From Pseudomonas indica NBRC 103045 (GTDB taxonomy: Bacteria > Pseudomonadota > Gammaproteobacteria > Pseudomonadales > Pseudomonadaceae), in contig NZ_BDAC01000003.1 in the NCBI RefSeq assembly GCF_002091635.1, forward strand, positions 62,001 to 126,000: a stretch of 64,000 nucleotides of DNA, written 5' to 3'. The position numbers and the translations under genes are program-made. The stretch's first letter is position 1, and each line of letters starts with the position of its first letter. Below, piece by piece: positions 39,371 to 47,577 of the stretch. A model generated the notes under the pieces. That model was not told where the DNA came from. It worked only from the letters and a program-made list of their open reading frames with translations, and ran no database searches.

Positions 39371-40300
39371 ATGAACAGTCCTTTCCATCCCGGTGAACAG
39401 GCGATGCAGCACCGCGCTGGAGTCCGCGAAAAAATCGAGGACATCGGCAGCCGTGTGATCCGTCCTTACATGCCGGAGCAACACCGCGAGTTCTTCGGCC
39501 TGCTGCCCTGGCTGCTGGTCGGCAGCGTGGACGCCGAGGGCCAGCCGCATGCCTCGGTGCTCTGGGGCGCGCCGGGTTTCGTCCGCTCACCGGAACCGAC
39601 CCTGCTGCGGATCAACGCCCGGCCGCAGACGGACGACCCGCTCGCCGAACAGTTGCGCAGCGGCGAACGCCTGGGCCTGCTCGGGATAGAAATGCCGACC
39701 CGGCGGCGCAACCGTCTCAATGGTCCGCTGCTGGAAGTGGACGCCGCCGGCTTCACCCTGGGCGTCGCGCAGTCGTTCGGCAATTGCCCGAAGTACATCC
39801 AGGCCCGCGACTGGCAAGCCCTGACGCGCGAACCCGGCCCCCTGCTGCAGGGCGAAGGCCCGGACCCGGCCTGGCTGCAACGGGTGAGCACGGCCGATAC
39901 ATGCTTCATCGCCAGTCACAACCACGACCCGCACAGCGGTGGCGTCGACGTCTCCCACCGTGGCGGCCCGGCCGGATTCGTGCGCCTGGGTAGCGACGGC
40001 CGGCTGTGGATGCCCGACTACACCGGCAACTTCATGTTCAACACCCTCGGCAACTTGCTGCTCGAACCCCGTTGCGGCCTGTTGTTCGTCGATTTCGCCA
40101 GCGGAGACCTGCTGCACCTGCAAGCCCGCGCCGAGGTGCTCTGGCCGGAGGATGCGGCTCGCCTCGGCCAATCGCTCCCGCCCGGCGCCGAGCGGATGCT
40201 GGCACTGACCCCGGAACGCTGGCTGCTGCGCCGCTCACGCCTGCCCCTGGCGTTCGGCGCGGCCTCCGCCTCCCCTTTTCTACCTGATCAAGGAATCTGA
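39371..40300 (+). CDS. Pyridoxamine 5'-phosphate oxidase-fold protein
   Basis: The 309-residue protein has a split-barrel flavin-binding fold: WLLVGSVDAEGQPHASVLWGAPGF and, in the second half, GFVRLGSDGRLWMPDYTGNFMFNTLGNLLLEPRCGLLFVDF, as in PNPOx-like putative flavin enzymes of roughly 300 residues. Substrate unknown. AGGAG stands eight bases before ATG 39371, deciding against the TTG two codons earlier. The hydrolase gene starts four bases after its stop, so the two are co-transcribed. Confidence 0.85.
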   Translation: MNSPFHPGEQAMQHRAGVREKIEDIGSRVIRPYMPEQHREFFGLLPWLLVGSVDAEGQPHASVLWGAPGFVRSPEPTLLRINARPQTDDPLAEQLRSGERLGLLGIEMPTRRRNRLNGPLLEVDAAGFTLGVAQSFGNCPKYIQARDWQALTREPGPLLQGEGPDPAWLQRVSTADTCFIASHNHDPHSGGVDVSHRGGPAGFVRLGSDGRLWMPDYTGNFMFNTLGNLLLEPRCGLLFVDFASGDLLHLQARAEVLWPEDAARLGQSLPPGAERMLALTPERWLLRRSRLPLAFGAASASPFLPDQGI

Positions 40301-40303
40301 GCC

Positions 40304-41167
40304 ATGCGCGTCTTCAGCCTGATGCTGCTCGCCCTGTTGAGCCTGACCAGCCTGCCCGGCGAAGCCGCCGGTCTGCGCTTCACCCTGGTGAAAACCTCGG
40401 AAACCGAAACCCTCGACGCCTTCACTGTGGAAGGCGGCGACTGGACCGAGAAAGCCATCGCCGACCACGTGGCGGTCCTCATCGAGCATCACGCCGCCAC
40501 CCTGCTCTTCGATACCGGCCTCGGCCGCCAAGTGGACAGCCAGTTCCAGGAAATCCCCTGGTGGGAGCGCAAGCTGCTGCAATACGGCCCGGTCCAGCCG
40601 GTGCGCGATCGCCTGGACGCGGACGGCATCCGTGTCGACCGCATCCTCCTGTCCCACACCCATTGGGATCATGCGTCCGGGCTGGCGGACTTTCCCGAAG
40701 TACCGGTCTGGGCGCCCTACGAGGAAATCGAGTTCAGCCAGATCGCGGTTCCGCCGGCGATACTGCCCAGCCAGTTCAGCCATGCGGTGAAATGGGTGCC
40801 CTTCGCCTTCCAGCCGGAACCCTTCATGGGCTTCCCGGAAAGCCTCGACCTGTTCGGCGACCGCAGCCTGGTGCTGGTGCCGCTCAGCGGCCATACGCCT
40901 GGCTCCGTCGGGCTGTTCCTGACCCTAGACGACGGGCGCCGCTTCTTCTTCACCGGCGACGCTAGCTGGCGCCTGGAGGGCTTCACCGGCCCGAAGGAAA
41001 AGTTCTGGTTCAGCCGGCGGCTGGTGGACCAGGATCGCGACGCCACCCGCCAGGTGCTCGAACAGGTCCATGCCTTGCTCGAGCGGGAGCCGGAATTGGT
41101 CGTAGTGCCAGCACACGATGCCAACGTGCATAAGCAGTTAGGCTTTTATCCTCAATGGATACAGTAG
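40304..41167 (+). CDS. Exported metallo-beta-lactamase-fold hydrolase
   Basis: The 287-residue protein has a signal peptide (MRVFSLMLLALLSLTSLPGE, cleavage near EAAG) and the zinc motif SHTHWDHASG (HxHxDH with Trp), GHTPGSVGLF, TGDASW and the late histidine-containing PAHDANVHKQ. The layout is that of lactonase-like MBL proteins, but periplasmic. Substrate is unknown; a lactone or phosphoester is possible. It is coupled to the PNPOx-like gene upstream. Confidence 0.88.
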   Translation: MRVFSLMLLALLSLTSLPGEAAGLRFTLVKTSETETLDAFTVEGGDWTEKAIADHVAVLIEHHAATLLFDTGLGRQVDSQFQEIPWWERKLLQYGPVQPVRDRLDADGIRVDRILLSHTHWDHASGLADFPEVPVWAPYEEIEFSQIAVPPAILPSQFSHAVKWVPFAFQPEPFMGFPESLDLFGDRSLVLVPLSGHTPGSVGLFLTLDDGRRFFFTGDASWRLEGFTGPKEKFWFSRRLVDQDRDATRQVLEQVHALLEREPELVVVPAHDANVHKQLGFYPQWIQ

Positions 41168-41308
41168 GAGACACTTGTAACTCCTTGTATTGATGGGCTG
41201 GGCGACTAAAGTCTAAGAGTCGTCATCCAAGCGTCGTGGTTTAGTCACCGCGCCGTAACAGGACGGCCGGCGGCCGCCCTGAGCACCCCAAACGAGGAGA
41301 CAAGAATA

Positions 41309-42607
41309 ATGAGCAAGACTCCCCTCGCCCGTGCCGTGGCCCTGGCCACGCTGGGCGCCAGCCTCACTCTGCCAAGCCTGGCCTTCGCCGAGTTCATCAA
41401 GGACAGCAAGGCCAGCCTGGAGCTGCGCAATTTCTACATGAACCGCGACTTCCGCCAGGACCTGGGCGAGCCTAACCCGCCACGCATTCCCGGCAAGACC
41501 CCGGCCGAGTTCCGTAGCAAGTCCGAAGAGTGGGCGCAGGGCTTCATCGTGCGTTACGAGTCGGGCTTCACCGAAGGCACCGTCGGCTTCGGCCTCGATG
41601 CCATCGGCACCCTCGGCGTGAAGCTGGATTCCGGCCGCGGCACCGCCGGCACCGGCCTGCTGCAACTGGACCGCGACACCGGCGAAGCGCAGGACACCTA
41701 TGGCGACCTGGGCGCCACTGCCAAGGTCCGGCTCTCCAAGAGCACCCTGAAGGTCGGCACCTTGATGCCGAAGATGCCGGTGCTGATGTCCAACGATTCG
41801 CGCCTGCTGCCGCAGAGCTTCCAGGGCGGCTGGCTGAACTCCGCCGAGATCGACGGCCTGACCTTCGACGCCGGCCAGATCAACCGCGTGAACCAGCGCG
41901 ACTCGTCCGACCACGAGACCATGCTGGTGACCAGCGGCAAGGGCATCACCGCCGCCACCGGCCAGGACAGCGACGAGTTCAACTTCGCCGGTCTGACCTA
42001 CAAGTGGAACGACAGCCTGACCACCAGTTACCACTACGGTGCGCTGGACGAGTTCTACAAGCAGCACTATTTGAACTTGGTGCACGTCCTGCCGCTGGGC
42101 GACAAGCAATCCCTGAAGAGCGACCTGCGCTACGCCCGTTCCACCGATGACGGCAGCAGCAACGTCGACAACAAGGCGCTCGGCGGCCTGTTTACCTACA
42201 GCCTGGGCTACCACGCCTTCGGCCTGGGCTACCAGAAGATGAGCGGCGACACCGGCTTCGCCTACATCCAGGGCACCGACGCCTACCTGGTGAACTTCGT
42301 GCAGATCGGCGATTTCGCCAACCGCGACGAGCGTTCCTGGCAGGTTCGCTACGACTACAACTTCGCCGGCGTCGGCATCCCGGGCCTGACCCTGATGACC
42401 CGCTACATCAGCGGCGACAACGTCAACCTCGGTGGCGGTTCGGAAGGCAAGGAATGGGAGCGCAACACCGACATCGCCTATGTCTTCCAGGACGGCCCGC
42501 TGAAGAACCTGGGCGTCAAGTGGCGTAACGCCACCGTGCGCTCCAACTTCGGCAACGACCTGGACGAAAACCGTCTGATCGTCAGCTACACCCTGCCGTT
42601 GTTCTAA
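41309..42607 (+). CDS. opdQ: OprD-family outer membrane porin (OpdQ-like)
   Basis: The 432-residue protein has a signal peptide (MSKTPLARAVALATLGASLT, cleavage near AFA) and then an 18-strand type barrel: FIKDSKASLELRNFYMNRDFR, WAQGFIVRYESGFTEGTVGFGLDAIG and a C-terminal strand ending LIVSYTLPLF with the terminal Phe needed for outer membrane assembly. OprD porins take up small carboxylates or basic amino acids. In P. aeruginosa opdQ (PA3038) has the same place; assignment to OpdQ is by position and remains likely rather than sure. Confidence 0.85.
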   Translation: MSKTPLARAVALATLGASLTLPSLAFAEFIKDSKASLELRNFYMNRDFRQDLGEPNPPRIPGKTPAEFRSKSEEWAQGFIVRYESGFTEGTVGFGLDAIGTLGVKLDSGRGTAGTGLLQLDRDTGEAQDTYGDLGATAKVRLSKSTLKVGTLMPKMPVLMSNDSRLLPQSFQGGWLNSAEIDGLTFDAGQINRVNQRDSSDHETMLVTSGKGITAATGQDSDEFNFAGLTYKWNDSLTTSYHYGALDEFYKQHYLNLVHVLPLGDKQSLKSDLRYARSTDDGSSNVDNKALGGLFTYSLGYHAFGLGYQKMSGDTGFAYIQGTDAYLVNFVQIGDFANRDERSWQVRYDYNFAGVGIPGLTLMTRYISGDNVNLGGGSEGKEWERNTDIAYVFQDGPLKNLGVKWRNATVRSNFGNDLDENRLIVSYTLPLF

Positions 42608-42620
42608 GCATCAGTGCCTC

Positions 42621-42763
42621 GAAAAAGCCCGCCATCCGGCGTAAAGCGTTGGTCAGACACGATCAGTCCCTCTCCCCCCAGCCCCTCTCCCGTAAACGGG
42701 AGAGGGGAGCAGGCGTGCATAACCTTAAATGAACAGCATTACGCCATCCGGCGGGCTTTTTTT
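42621..42763. repeat. Nested inverted repeat behind the porin gene (terminator plus REP hairpin)
   Basis: The outer arms AAAAAGCCCGCC-N4-GGCGTAA (42621-42643) and TTACGCC-N4-GGCGGGCTTTTT (42739-42761) pair over 19 bases; within them is a perfect 11-bp hairpin CCCCTCTCCCG-TAAA-CGGGAGAGGGG (42682-42707). The right arm ends in seven T residues and probably terminates the porin transcript. The inner hairpin recurs at 55649-55674 in the opposite orientation. Confidence 0.7.
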
Positions 42764-42793
42764 CGCCAACAAAGCTGGCTCCTACAGGTAATC

Positions 42794-42880
42794 GTAGGGG
42801 GGAATTCATTCGTCCCTACACAGGCCAGCTTTTCGTAGGAGCCAGCTCTGCTGGCGATATTTCTCCACGCCATTCGCGAG
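42794..42880. repeat. REP-like repeats before the ammonium transporter gene
   Basis: A degenerate copy of the GGGCGAAT palindrome (GTAGGGGGGAATTCATTCGT, 42794 on) and the GTAGGAGCCAGCTCTGCTGG element (42836-42855) followed by CGCGAGCAGCGC are present. The same pair in the same order occurs at 53.4 kb. Confidence 0.75.
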
Positions 42881-42900
42881 CAGCGCTTGCCCCGCCCCAC

Positions 42901-44109
42901 TCAATCGACGCTAACCGCACCAATCTTGTGCACGGACAGGTCCGCACCGTTGAACTCTTCCTCCTGGCTCAGGCGAAGCCCCACCACGGACTTGAGCACA
43001 CCGTACACCAGCAAGCCACCGAGGAAGGCCACCAGCACACCGAGCACGGTGCCGGCGAGCTGGCTGGCCAGGCTCACGCCGCCCAGGCCGCCGAGCGCCT
43101 GCTGGCCGAAGATGCCGCAGGCGATGCCGCCCCAGACACCGCACAGTCCGTGCAGCGGCCAGACGCCGAGGACGTCGTCGATCTTCCACTTCACCTGGGT
43201 CGCGGTGAACGCCCAGACGAACAGCGCACCGGCCAACGCGCCGGTAGCCAGGGCCCCTACCGGGTGCATCAGGTCGGAGCCGGCGCAGACTGCCACCAGC
43301 CCGGCCAGCGGGCCGTTGTGCAGGAAGCCGGGGTCGTTGCGGCCGACCAGCAGGGCCGCCACGGTACCGCCCACCATGGCCATCAACGAGTTGACCGCCA
43401 CCAGCCCGCTGATGCCTTCCACGGTTTGCGCGCTCATGACGTTGAAGCCGAACCAGCCGACGATGAGAATCCACGAGCCCAGCGCGAGGAACGGAATGTT
43501 GGATGGCGCGAAGGCCACCAGACGGCCGTCGCGATAGCGGCCGTTGCGCCGTCCCAGCAGCAGCACCGCAGCCAGGGCCAGCCAACCGCCCACCGCATGC
43601 ACCACCACCGAACCGGCGAAATCATGGAAGGCGGCACCGAAACGCGCCTCCAGCCAAGCCTGCAACCCGAAGTTGCCGTTCCACACCATGCCTTCGAAGA
43701 AGGGGTAGACGAACGCCACGATCAATGCGGTGGCGCACAGTTGCGGGGCAAACTTGGCGCGCTCGGCGATACCGCCGGATATGATCGCCGGGATCGCCGC
43801 GGCGAAGGTCAGCAGGAAGAAGAACTTCACCAGGCCGTAGCCGTGGTCCGCGGTCAGCGCCGCGGCCGGCTCCAGGAAGGTCACCCCGTAGGCGATCCAG
43901 TAACCGATGAAGAAATAGGCCAGGGTGGAAACAGCGAAGTCGGAAAGGATTTTCGACAAGGCATTGACCTGGTTCTTCAGGCGGACCGTGCCCACCTCGA
44001 GGAAGGCGAAACCGGCGTGCATCGCCAGCACCATCACGGCGCCGAGCAGGATGAACAGGGTGTTGGAACCGTGGATCAGGGTTTCCACGGCACTGCTGAG
44101 ATTTTCCAT
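42901..44109 (-). CDS. amtB: Ammonium transporter, Amt family
   Basis: The 402-residue protein has 11 predicted membrane helices and the Amt signature DFAGSVVVHAVGGWLAL with the first pore histidine and VWPLHGLCGVWGGIACG with the second. Residues GFAFLEVGTVRLKNQVN in helix 1-2 also fit. The N terminus lacks a cleavable signal. No glnK gene is adjacent, unlike the usual glnK-amtB pair, so this is probably a second Amt. I saw no sigma-54 promoter in the divergent gap. The symbol is by family. Confidence 0.9.
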   Translation of the reverse strand: MENLSSAVETLIHGSNTLFILLGAVMVLAMHAGFAFLEVGTVRLKNQVNALSKILSDFAVSTLAYFFIGYWIAYGVTFLEPAAALTADHGYGLVKFFFLLTFAAAIPAIISGGIAERAKFAPQLCATALIVAFVYPFFEGMVWNGNFGLQAWLEARFGAAFHDFAGSVVVHAVGGWLALAAVLLLGRRNGRYRDGRLVAFAPSNIPFLALGSWILIVGWFGFNVMSAQTVEGISGLVAVNSLMAMVGGTVAALLVGRNDPGFLHNGPLAGLVAVCAGSDLMHPVGALATGALAGALFVWAFTATQVKWKIDDVLGVWPLHGLCGVWGGIACGIFGQQALGGLGGVSLASQLAGTVLGVLVAFLGGLLVYGVLKSVVGLRLSQEEEFNGADLSVHKIGAVSVD

Positions 44110-44490
44110 CAGGTCTGTTTCCCCAGTCGAAAAGCACCAAAACAGCTCTCACCGATCCATAAACGCACCGATATAAGGCATTCAGGCCCTACGACCCGAC
44201 CCTCATACGCCCTGCCATGGAGCATTCCTTTCGGAAATTCGCGAGCATGACGCGCGAACTTCCCTTTGTTTTTCAGTGCTATGGCGAGAAATCAATAAGT
44301 TGCGGCGCTTTACGGAACGCGCCTTTAAGGGGCACGAAAGAGCGAAAGCGCACCAGACCGATGCAAGCGACATACCAAACCCGCCCCGAAACGCGACGGG
44401 GAACCTTGCAGCACAGCCGGGCTCGAAAAATTCAGTAGCCCGTGCCCTGCTACCCTTCGTGGAACATGAAAAAACGACAGGAGATTCACC
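44110..44490. other. Divergent gap between amtB and elaB
   Basis: This 381-base region shows no coding frame. Upstream of elaB is GAACCT (44401-44406), 16 bases, then TCGAAA (44423-44428), a loose match to an AlgU (extracytoplasmic sigma) promoter, and CTACCCT near 44450 resembles a sigma-S -10. Neither is convincing alone. AGGAG precedes the elaB start. Confidence 0.35.
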
Positions 44491-44874
44491 ATGACTCTGC
44501 AAAGCACTTCGACGCCTTCCCCGGACGGTCTCGGCCAAGGCCCAGTCGACGAGAAGTCCGTGCACAAGCGCAACCTGCACGCCGCCCAGGACGAACTGAT
44601 GGCCGAGTTCCAGAACCTGATCGGCGATACCGAAAAACTGCTCAAGCACACCGCCAGCGTTGCCGGTTCCCAGGCCGAGGAGCTGCGTGCGCGGATCAAC
44701 GAAAACCTCACCCGCGCCAGGGCGATGATCAAGGACAGCGAAGCCAGCCTGCGCGACCAGGGCCGTGCCGCCGTCGAGGCCACCGAGGAGTACGTGCACA
44801 GCCACCCCTGGCAATCCATCGGCATCGCCGCCGGGGTCGGTTTCCTGCTCGGCCTACTCGCCGGCCGCCGTTGA
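44491..44874 (+). CDS. elaB: ElaB/YqjD/DUF883 family membrane-anchored protein
   Basis: The 127-residue protein has a long amphipathic helix (about 25-100; ELMAEFQNLIGDTEKLLKHTAS) and a C-terminal membrane anchor HPWQSIGIAAGVGFLLGLLAGRR. In E. coli ElaB and YqjD are stationary-phase, ribosome-associated, C-tail-anchored inner-membrane proteins. ACAGGAG stands before the ATG. It heads a three-gene set with a YqjE-like and a YqjK-like gene, as in P. aeruginosa PA3040-PA3042. Confidence 0.9.
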   Translation: MTLQSTSTPSPDGLGQGPVDEKSVHKRNLHAAQDELMAEFQNLIGDTEKLLKHTASVAGSQAEELRARINENLTRARAMIKDSEASLRDQGRAAVEATEEYVHSHPWQSIGIAAGVGFLLGLLAGRR

Positions 44875-44887
44875 TCGAGGAGCGCGA

Positions 44888-45274
44888 ATGGAATCCCTGC
44901 CACCACCCGCCGACGACGCGCCCAAGCCATCGCTGAAGAAGCTCGCCGGCGCGTTCGTCGGCTTGCTGCAAAGCCATCTGGAATTGCTCGGCATCGAGTT
45001 CCAGGAAGAGAAGGCACGCACCTTTCAGTTGTTCGTCTTCTCCGGACTCAGCCTGATTCTCGGCCTGATGGTGATGCTGGGGCTGTCGGCGGCGGTGATC
45101 ATCGCCTTCTGGGACAGCTACCGGCTGACGGCTACCCTCGTGCTGTGCGCGTTCTACGGCATCGCCCTGCTGTTCTGCATCAGCAAGGCCGTCCACCTCG
45201 CGCGCAAGGGCGAATCGCCGTTCCAGGCGACCGTCGAAGAACTCGCCCGCAACCGGGAGCAACTGTTGCCATGA
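44888..45274 (+). CDS. yqjE: YqjE-like phage-holin-family membrane protein (DUF1469)
   Basis: The 128-residue protein has two hydrophobic helices (about 48-72, LFVFSGLSLILGLMVMLGLSAAV, and 82-104) flanked by a basic N-terminal helix and a polar C terminus, the DUF1469 or holin superfamily III pattern. Not a phage gene here: its partners are elaB and yqjK-like genes. GGAG lies eight bases before ATG 44888. The stop overlaps the next start (ATGA). Confidence 0.88.
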   Translation: MESLPPPADDAPKPSLKKLAGAFVGLLQSHLELLGIEFQEEKARTFQLFVFSGLSLILGLMVMLGLSAAVIIAFWDSYRLTATLVLCAFYGIALLFCISKAVHLARKGESPFQATVEELARNREQLLP

Positions 45275-45579
45275 GCACGCCCCTATCCAGTTCGGCCCGT
45301 CGCAGCATGCGCAAGGACCTGATCCGCCTGCGCATGGAAATGCACCGTCAGCAGTTGCTCTATCACTCGCGCCCGCTGACCCATCCGCTCGAACAGATCG
45401 GCCGCTTCCTGCCCAGCCAGGGCGGCATGCTCGGTTCCAGCAAGACGCCCCTGGCCATCGGCGGCGCGCTGTTCCTGCTGCTGTTCGGCAAGCGCCTGGG
45501 CGCCTTCGGCAAGCTGGCGCGCATCGGCTTGGCGGTGTACCCCATCGTCCGTCAGTTGAAGCGGCCTCCGCCCCCCTGA
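45271..45579 (+). CDS. YqjK-like small protein
   Basis: The 102-residue protein is basic at its N terminus (SARRSMRKDLIRLRMEMHRQQL) and has one hydrophobic segment (PLAIGGALFLLLFGKRLGAF) near residue 62-82. It overlaps the holin-family gene by four bases, showing translational coupling. It is the usual third member of the elaB-yqjE set in Pseudomonas. A weak hairpin with GCACCGGA and TCCGGTGC arms (45602-45633) follows. Confidence 0.8.
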   Translation: MSTPLSSSARRSMRKDLIRLRMEMHRQQLLYHSRPLTHPLEQIGRFLPSQGGMLGSSKTPLAIGGALFLLLFGKRLGAFGKLARIGLAVYPIVRQLKRPPPP

Positions 45580-45759
45580 CAGGCACTGATCCATCCCGGA
45601 GCACCGGATGCGGCGTTGCGGCATTCCGGTGCATCCTTCCTCCTGCTCTGCGCCCTCTCGCGGTCTTTCTCCCCCGCGCCAATCCCTTTCTTCACTCGAT
45701 GCGCCATTAAATGGCCACATTCTTGCAGTCGGCCAGTACCTATCCGGCGAGTGAGCCCG

Positions 45760-46989
45760 ATGACCTGCCAACTGCCGAACGGCTTTCCGTTCCCACCGCT
45801 CAAGGACGCGTCCGTGACAGACGGGCAACCGATTGCGTGTTTCCAACCTTTCATCGATACCGCCACCGGCCGCATCGCCGGCATCGAAGCACTCGGCCGC
45901 CTGCGCCAGGCGGACGGCGAACTGCGCTCCGTCGGCCCGCTGTTCCTCGACCCGAAGAACTCCCCCGCCGCGCTGCGCCGGCTCGACCGGCTGATCCGCG
46001 AGAACGCCCTGCAGCGCCTGGCGGAGGCGCCCGACGATTGGTTCCTCAGCCTGAACATCTCGCCGCGCTGGATCAGCCGGCTGCGACCGGGCCAGCCGCT
46101 GCCCAGCCTGAAGCAGCTGGAGCGCCAGGGCGTGCCCGCCGAACGCATCGTCTTCGAAATCACCGAACTGGGCGGCGCCAGCCACCGGCTGCCGGAGGTG
46201 GTGGCGCGCTACCGGGAAGCCGGCGCACGCATCGCCATCGACGATTTCGGTGCCGGTTATTCCCAACTCGACCGCGTGCTGGCGTTGCAGCCGGACATCC
46301 TCAAGCTGGACATGCGCCTGTTCCAGGCCGCTGCGCGAGGTGGTCCCAGCGGCGAAGTGGTGAAAGCCCTGGCGATGATGGCGGAGAAAACCGGTTGCTG
46401 GATCATCGCCGAAGGCGTGGAGACCGAAGCCGAACTGGACTTCGCCCTGGAATGCGGCGCCCGTTACGTGCAGGGCTACCTGTTCGCCCGGGCCGAGCCG
46501 GACTTCTTCCCGGCCGATGCCTTCGTCGAGCGCTTCGCCCAACTGCGCGACCGTTACGTCCACGACAAGCTGGCCGAGCGGGCCCGCGGCATCGTGCTGC
46601 GCCAGCAACTGCTCGAACTCATGGGCATTCTCAAACCCTGGGCAGAAGCCGGCGCGGCGCCCGGACAACTGCCATCGCTGCAGCGCTACCCGTGGTTGCT
46701 GCGTCTCTACCAGTGCGACCGTCAGGGCACCCAGGTCAGCCCCAACCTGGAGCGGCACCAGGGGCAATGGCGGGAAGATGCCCGCTACCTCGGGCACAAC
46801 TGGTCGTGGCGACCGTACTTCTACCAGTTGCTCGCCGAGGGCTGGGAAGAGCGTCGGCTGTCCGTCTCCGGGACCTACCGCGACGCCACCACCAACCAGT
46901 ACTGCCTCACGGCCGGGCAATTCGTCGACAACGGTCGCCGGTTGCTATTGGTGGATGTGGATGCGGCGAGCTTCCAGGCAAAGGTTTAA
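45760..46989 (+). CDS. EAL-domain c-di-GMP phosphodiesterase with YkuI-like C-terminal domain
   Basis: The 409-residue protein has a complete EAL domain (about 20-255): IEALGRLRQ with the metal-binding glutamate, LNISPRWIS, FEITE, IDDFGAGYSQLD, ILKLDMRLF, AEGVETEAE and QGYLFARA, all residues needed for hydrolysis of c-di-GMP to pGpG. The C-terminal 150 residues (LLRLYQCDRQGTQVSPNLERH, NWSWRPYFYQLL, DATTNQYCLTAG) look like the PAS/Cache-type domain found behind the EAL domain in YkuI. The start at 45760 is chosen over the longer frame to 45616, which is low-complexity upstream sequence. It ends four bases inside the convergent next gene. Confidence 0.88.
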   Translation: MTCQLPNGFPFPPLKDASVTDGQPIACFQPFIDTATGRIAGIEALGRLRQADGELRSVGPLFLDPKNSPAALRRLDRLIRENALQRLAEAPDDWFLSLNISPRWISRLRPGQPLPSLKQLERQGVPAERIVFEITELGGASHRLPEVVARYREAGARIAIDDFGAGYSQLDRVLALQPDILKLDMRLFQAAARGGPSGEVVKALAMMAEKTGCWIIAEGVETEAELDFALECGARYVQGYLFARAEPDFFPADAFVERFAQLRDRYVHDKLAERARGIVLRQQLLELMGILKPWAEAGAAPGQLPSLQRYPWLLRLYQCDRQGTQVSPNLERHQGQWREDARYLGHNWSWRPYFYQLLAEGWEERRLSVSGTYRDATTNQYCLTAGQFVDNGRRLLLVDVDAASFQAKV

Positions 46990-47375
46990 TCGGCGCCCAC
47001 CCAGGCGCCTATCCAACGTACCAACAGCCACGCCAGCAGCAGCCAGATCAGCAGGATGAACGCCGCCGCCCCGTAGCTAACCGGCTTATCCGCCGCCTGT
47101 TGCGCCTGCTCGCGGGCGCTGTTCAGCACCTCCGGCGGAGTCAACTTCACCACCAGCGCCAAGCCCAGGGGAATCAGCAGCAGATCGTCCAGGTAACCGA
47201 TCACCGGAATGAAATCGGGGATCAAATCGATCGGGCTCAGCGCGTAGGCTGCCACCAGCAGCGCCAGTAGCCGCACGAGAAGCGGCGTGCGCGGATCGCG
47301 CGCGGCGAAGTACACCGTCAGGGTGTGCTGCTTGAGTTGCCGTGCGCGGTGTTTGAGCGAATCCAACCAGCCCAT
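46986..47375 (-). CDS. YkvA-like DUF1232 membrane protein
   Basis: The 129-residue protein has the DUF1232 core YALSPIDLIPDFIPVIGYLDDLLLIPLGL at about 44-72, bracketed by an N-terminal amphipathic helix and a C-terminal hydrophobic helix (AAFILLIWLLLAWLLVRWIG). Function unknown. It reads leftward and its stop codon overlaps that of the EAL gene. The ATG at 47375 fits the family start MGWLDSLKHRARQL. Confidence 0.88.
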   Translation of the reverse strand: MGWLDSLKHRARQLKQHTLTVYFAARDPRTPLLVRLLALLVAAYALSPIDLIPDFIPVIGYLDDLLLIPLGLALVVKLTPPEVLNSAREQAQQAADKPVSYGAAAFILLIWLLLAWLLVRWIGAWVGAD

Positions 47376-47577
47376 GTTCGAAGCCCCAGTGTGATGGCGA
47401 GCCAGGATGCTCCACCGTCCCGGCGCGGAAGGCAATCGGAACGCGGGATAAGGTGAAAAATCCTCCGCCGCGCGGTCGAAACCGGTACACGCCCGGCAAA
47501 ACCCGCTCCGGCCCTTGCGGCCGACGGTACGAACCCCGAAGCTACGGGCATTGGCTATCGAATGGCGAGGACTGGCC

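Noticed and set aside
44888-45274. Phage holin hit as a sign of a prophage
   Set aside because: The gene belongs to the chromosomal elaB-yqjE-yqjK-like set; no other phage gene is near.
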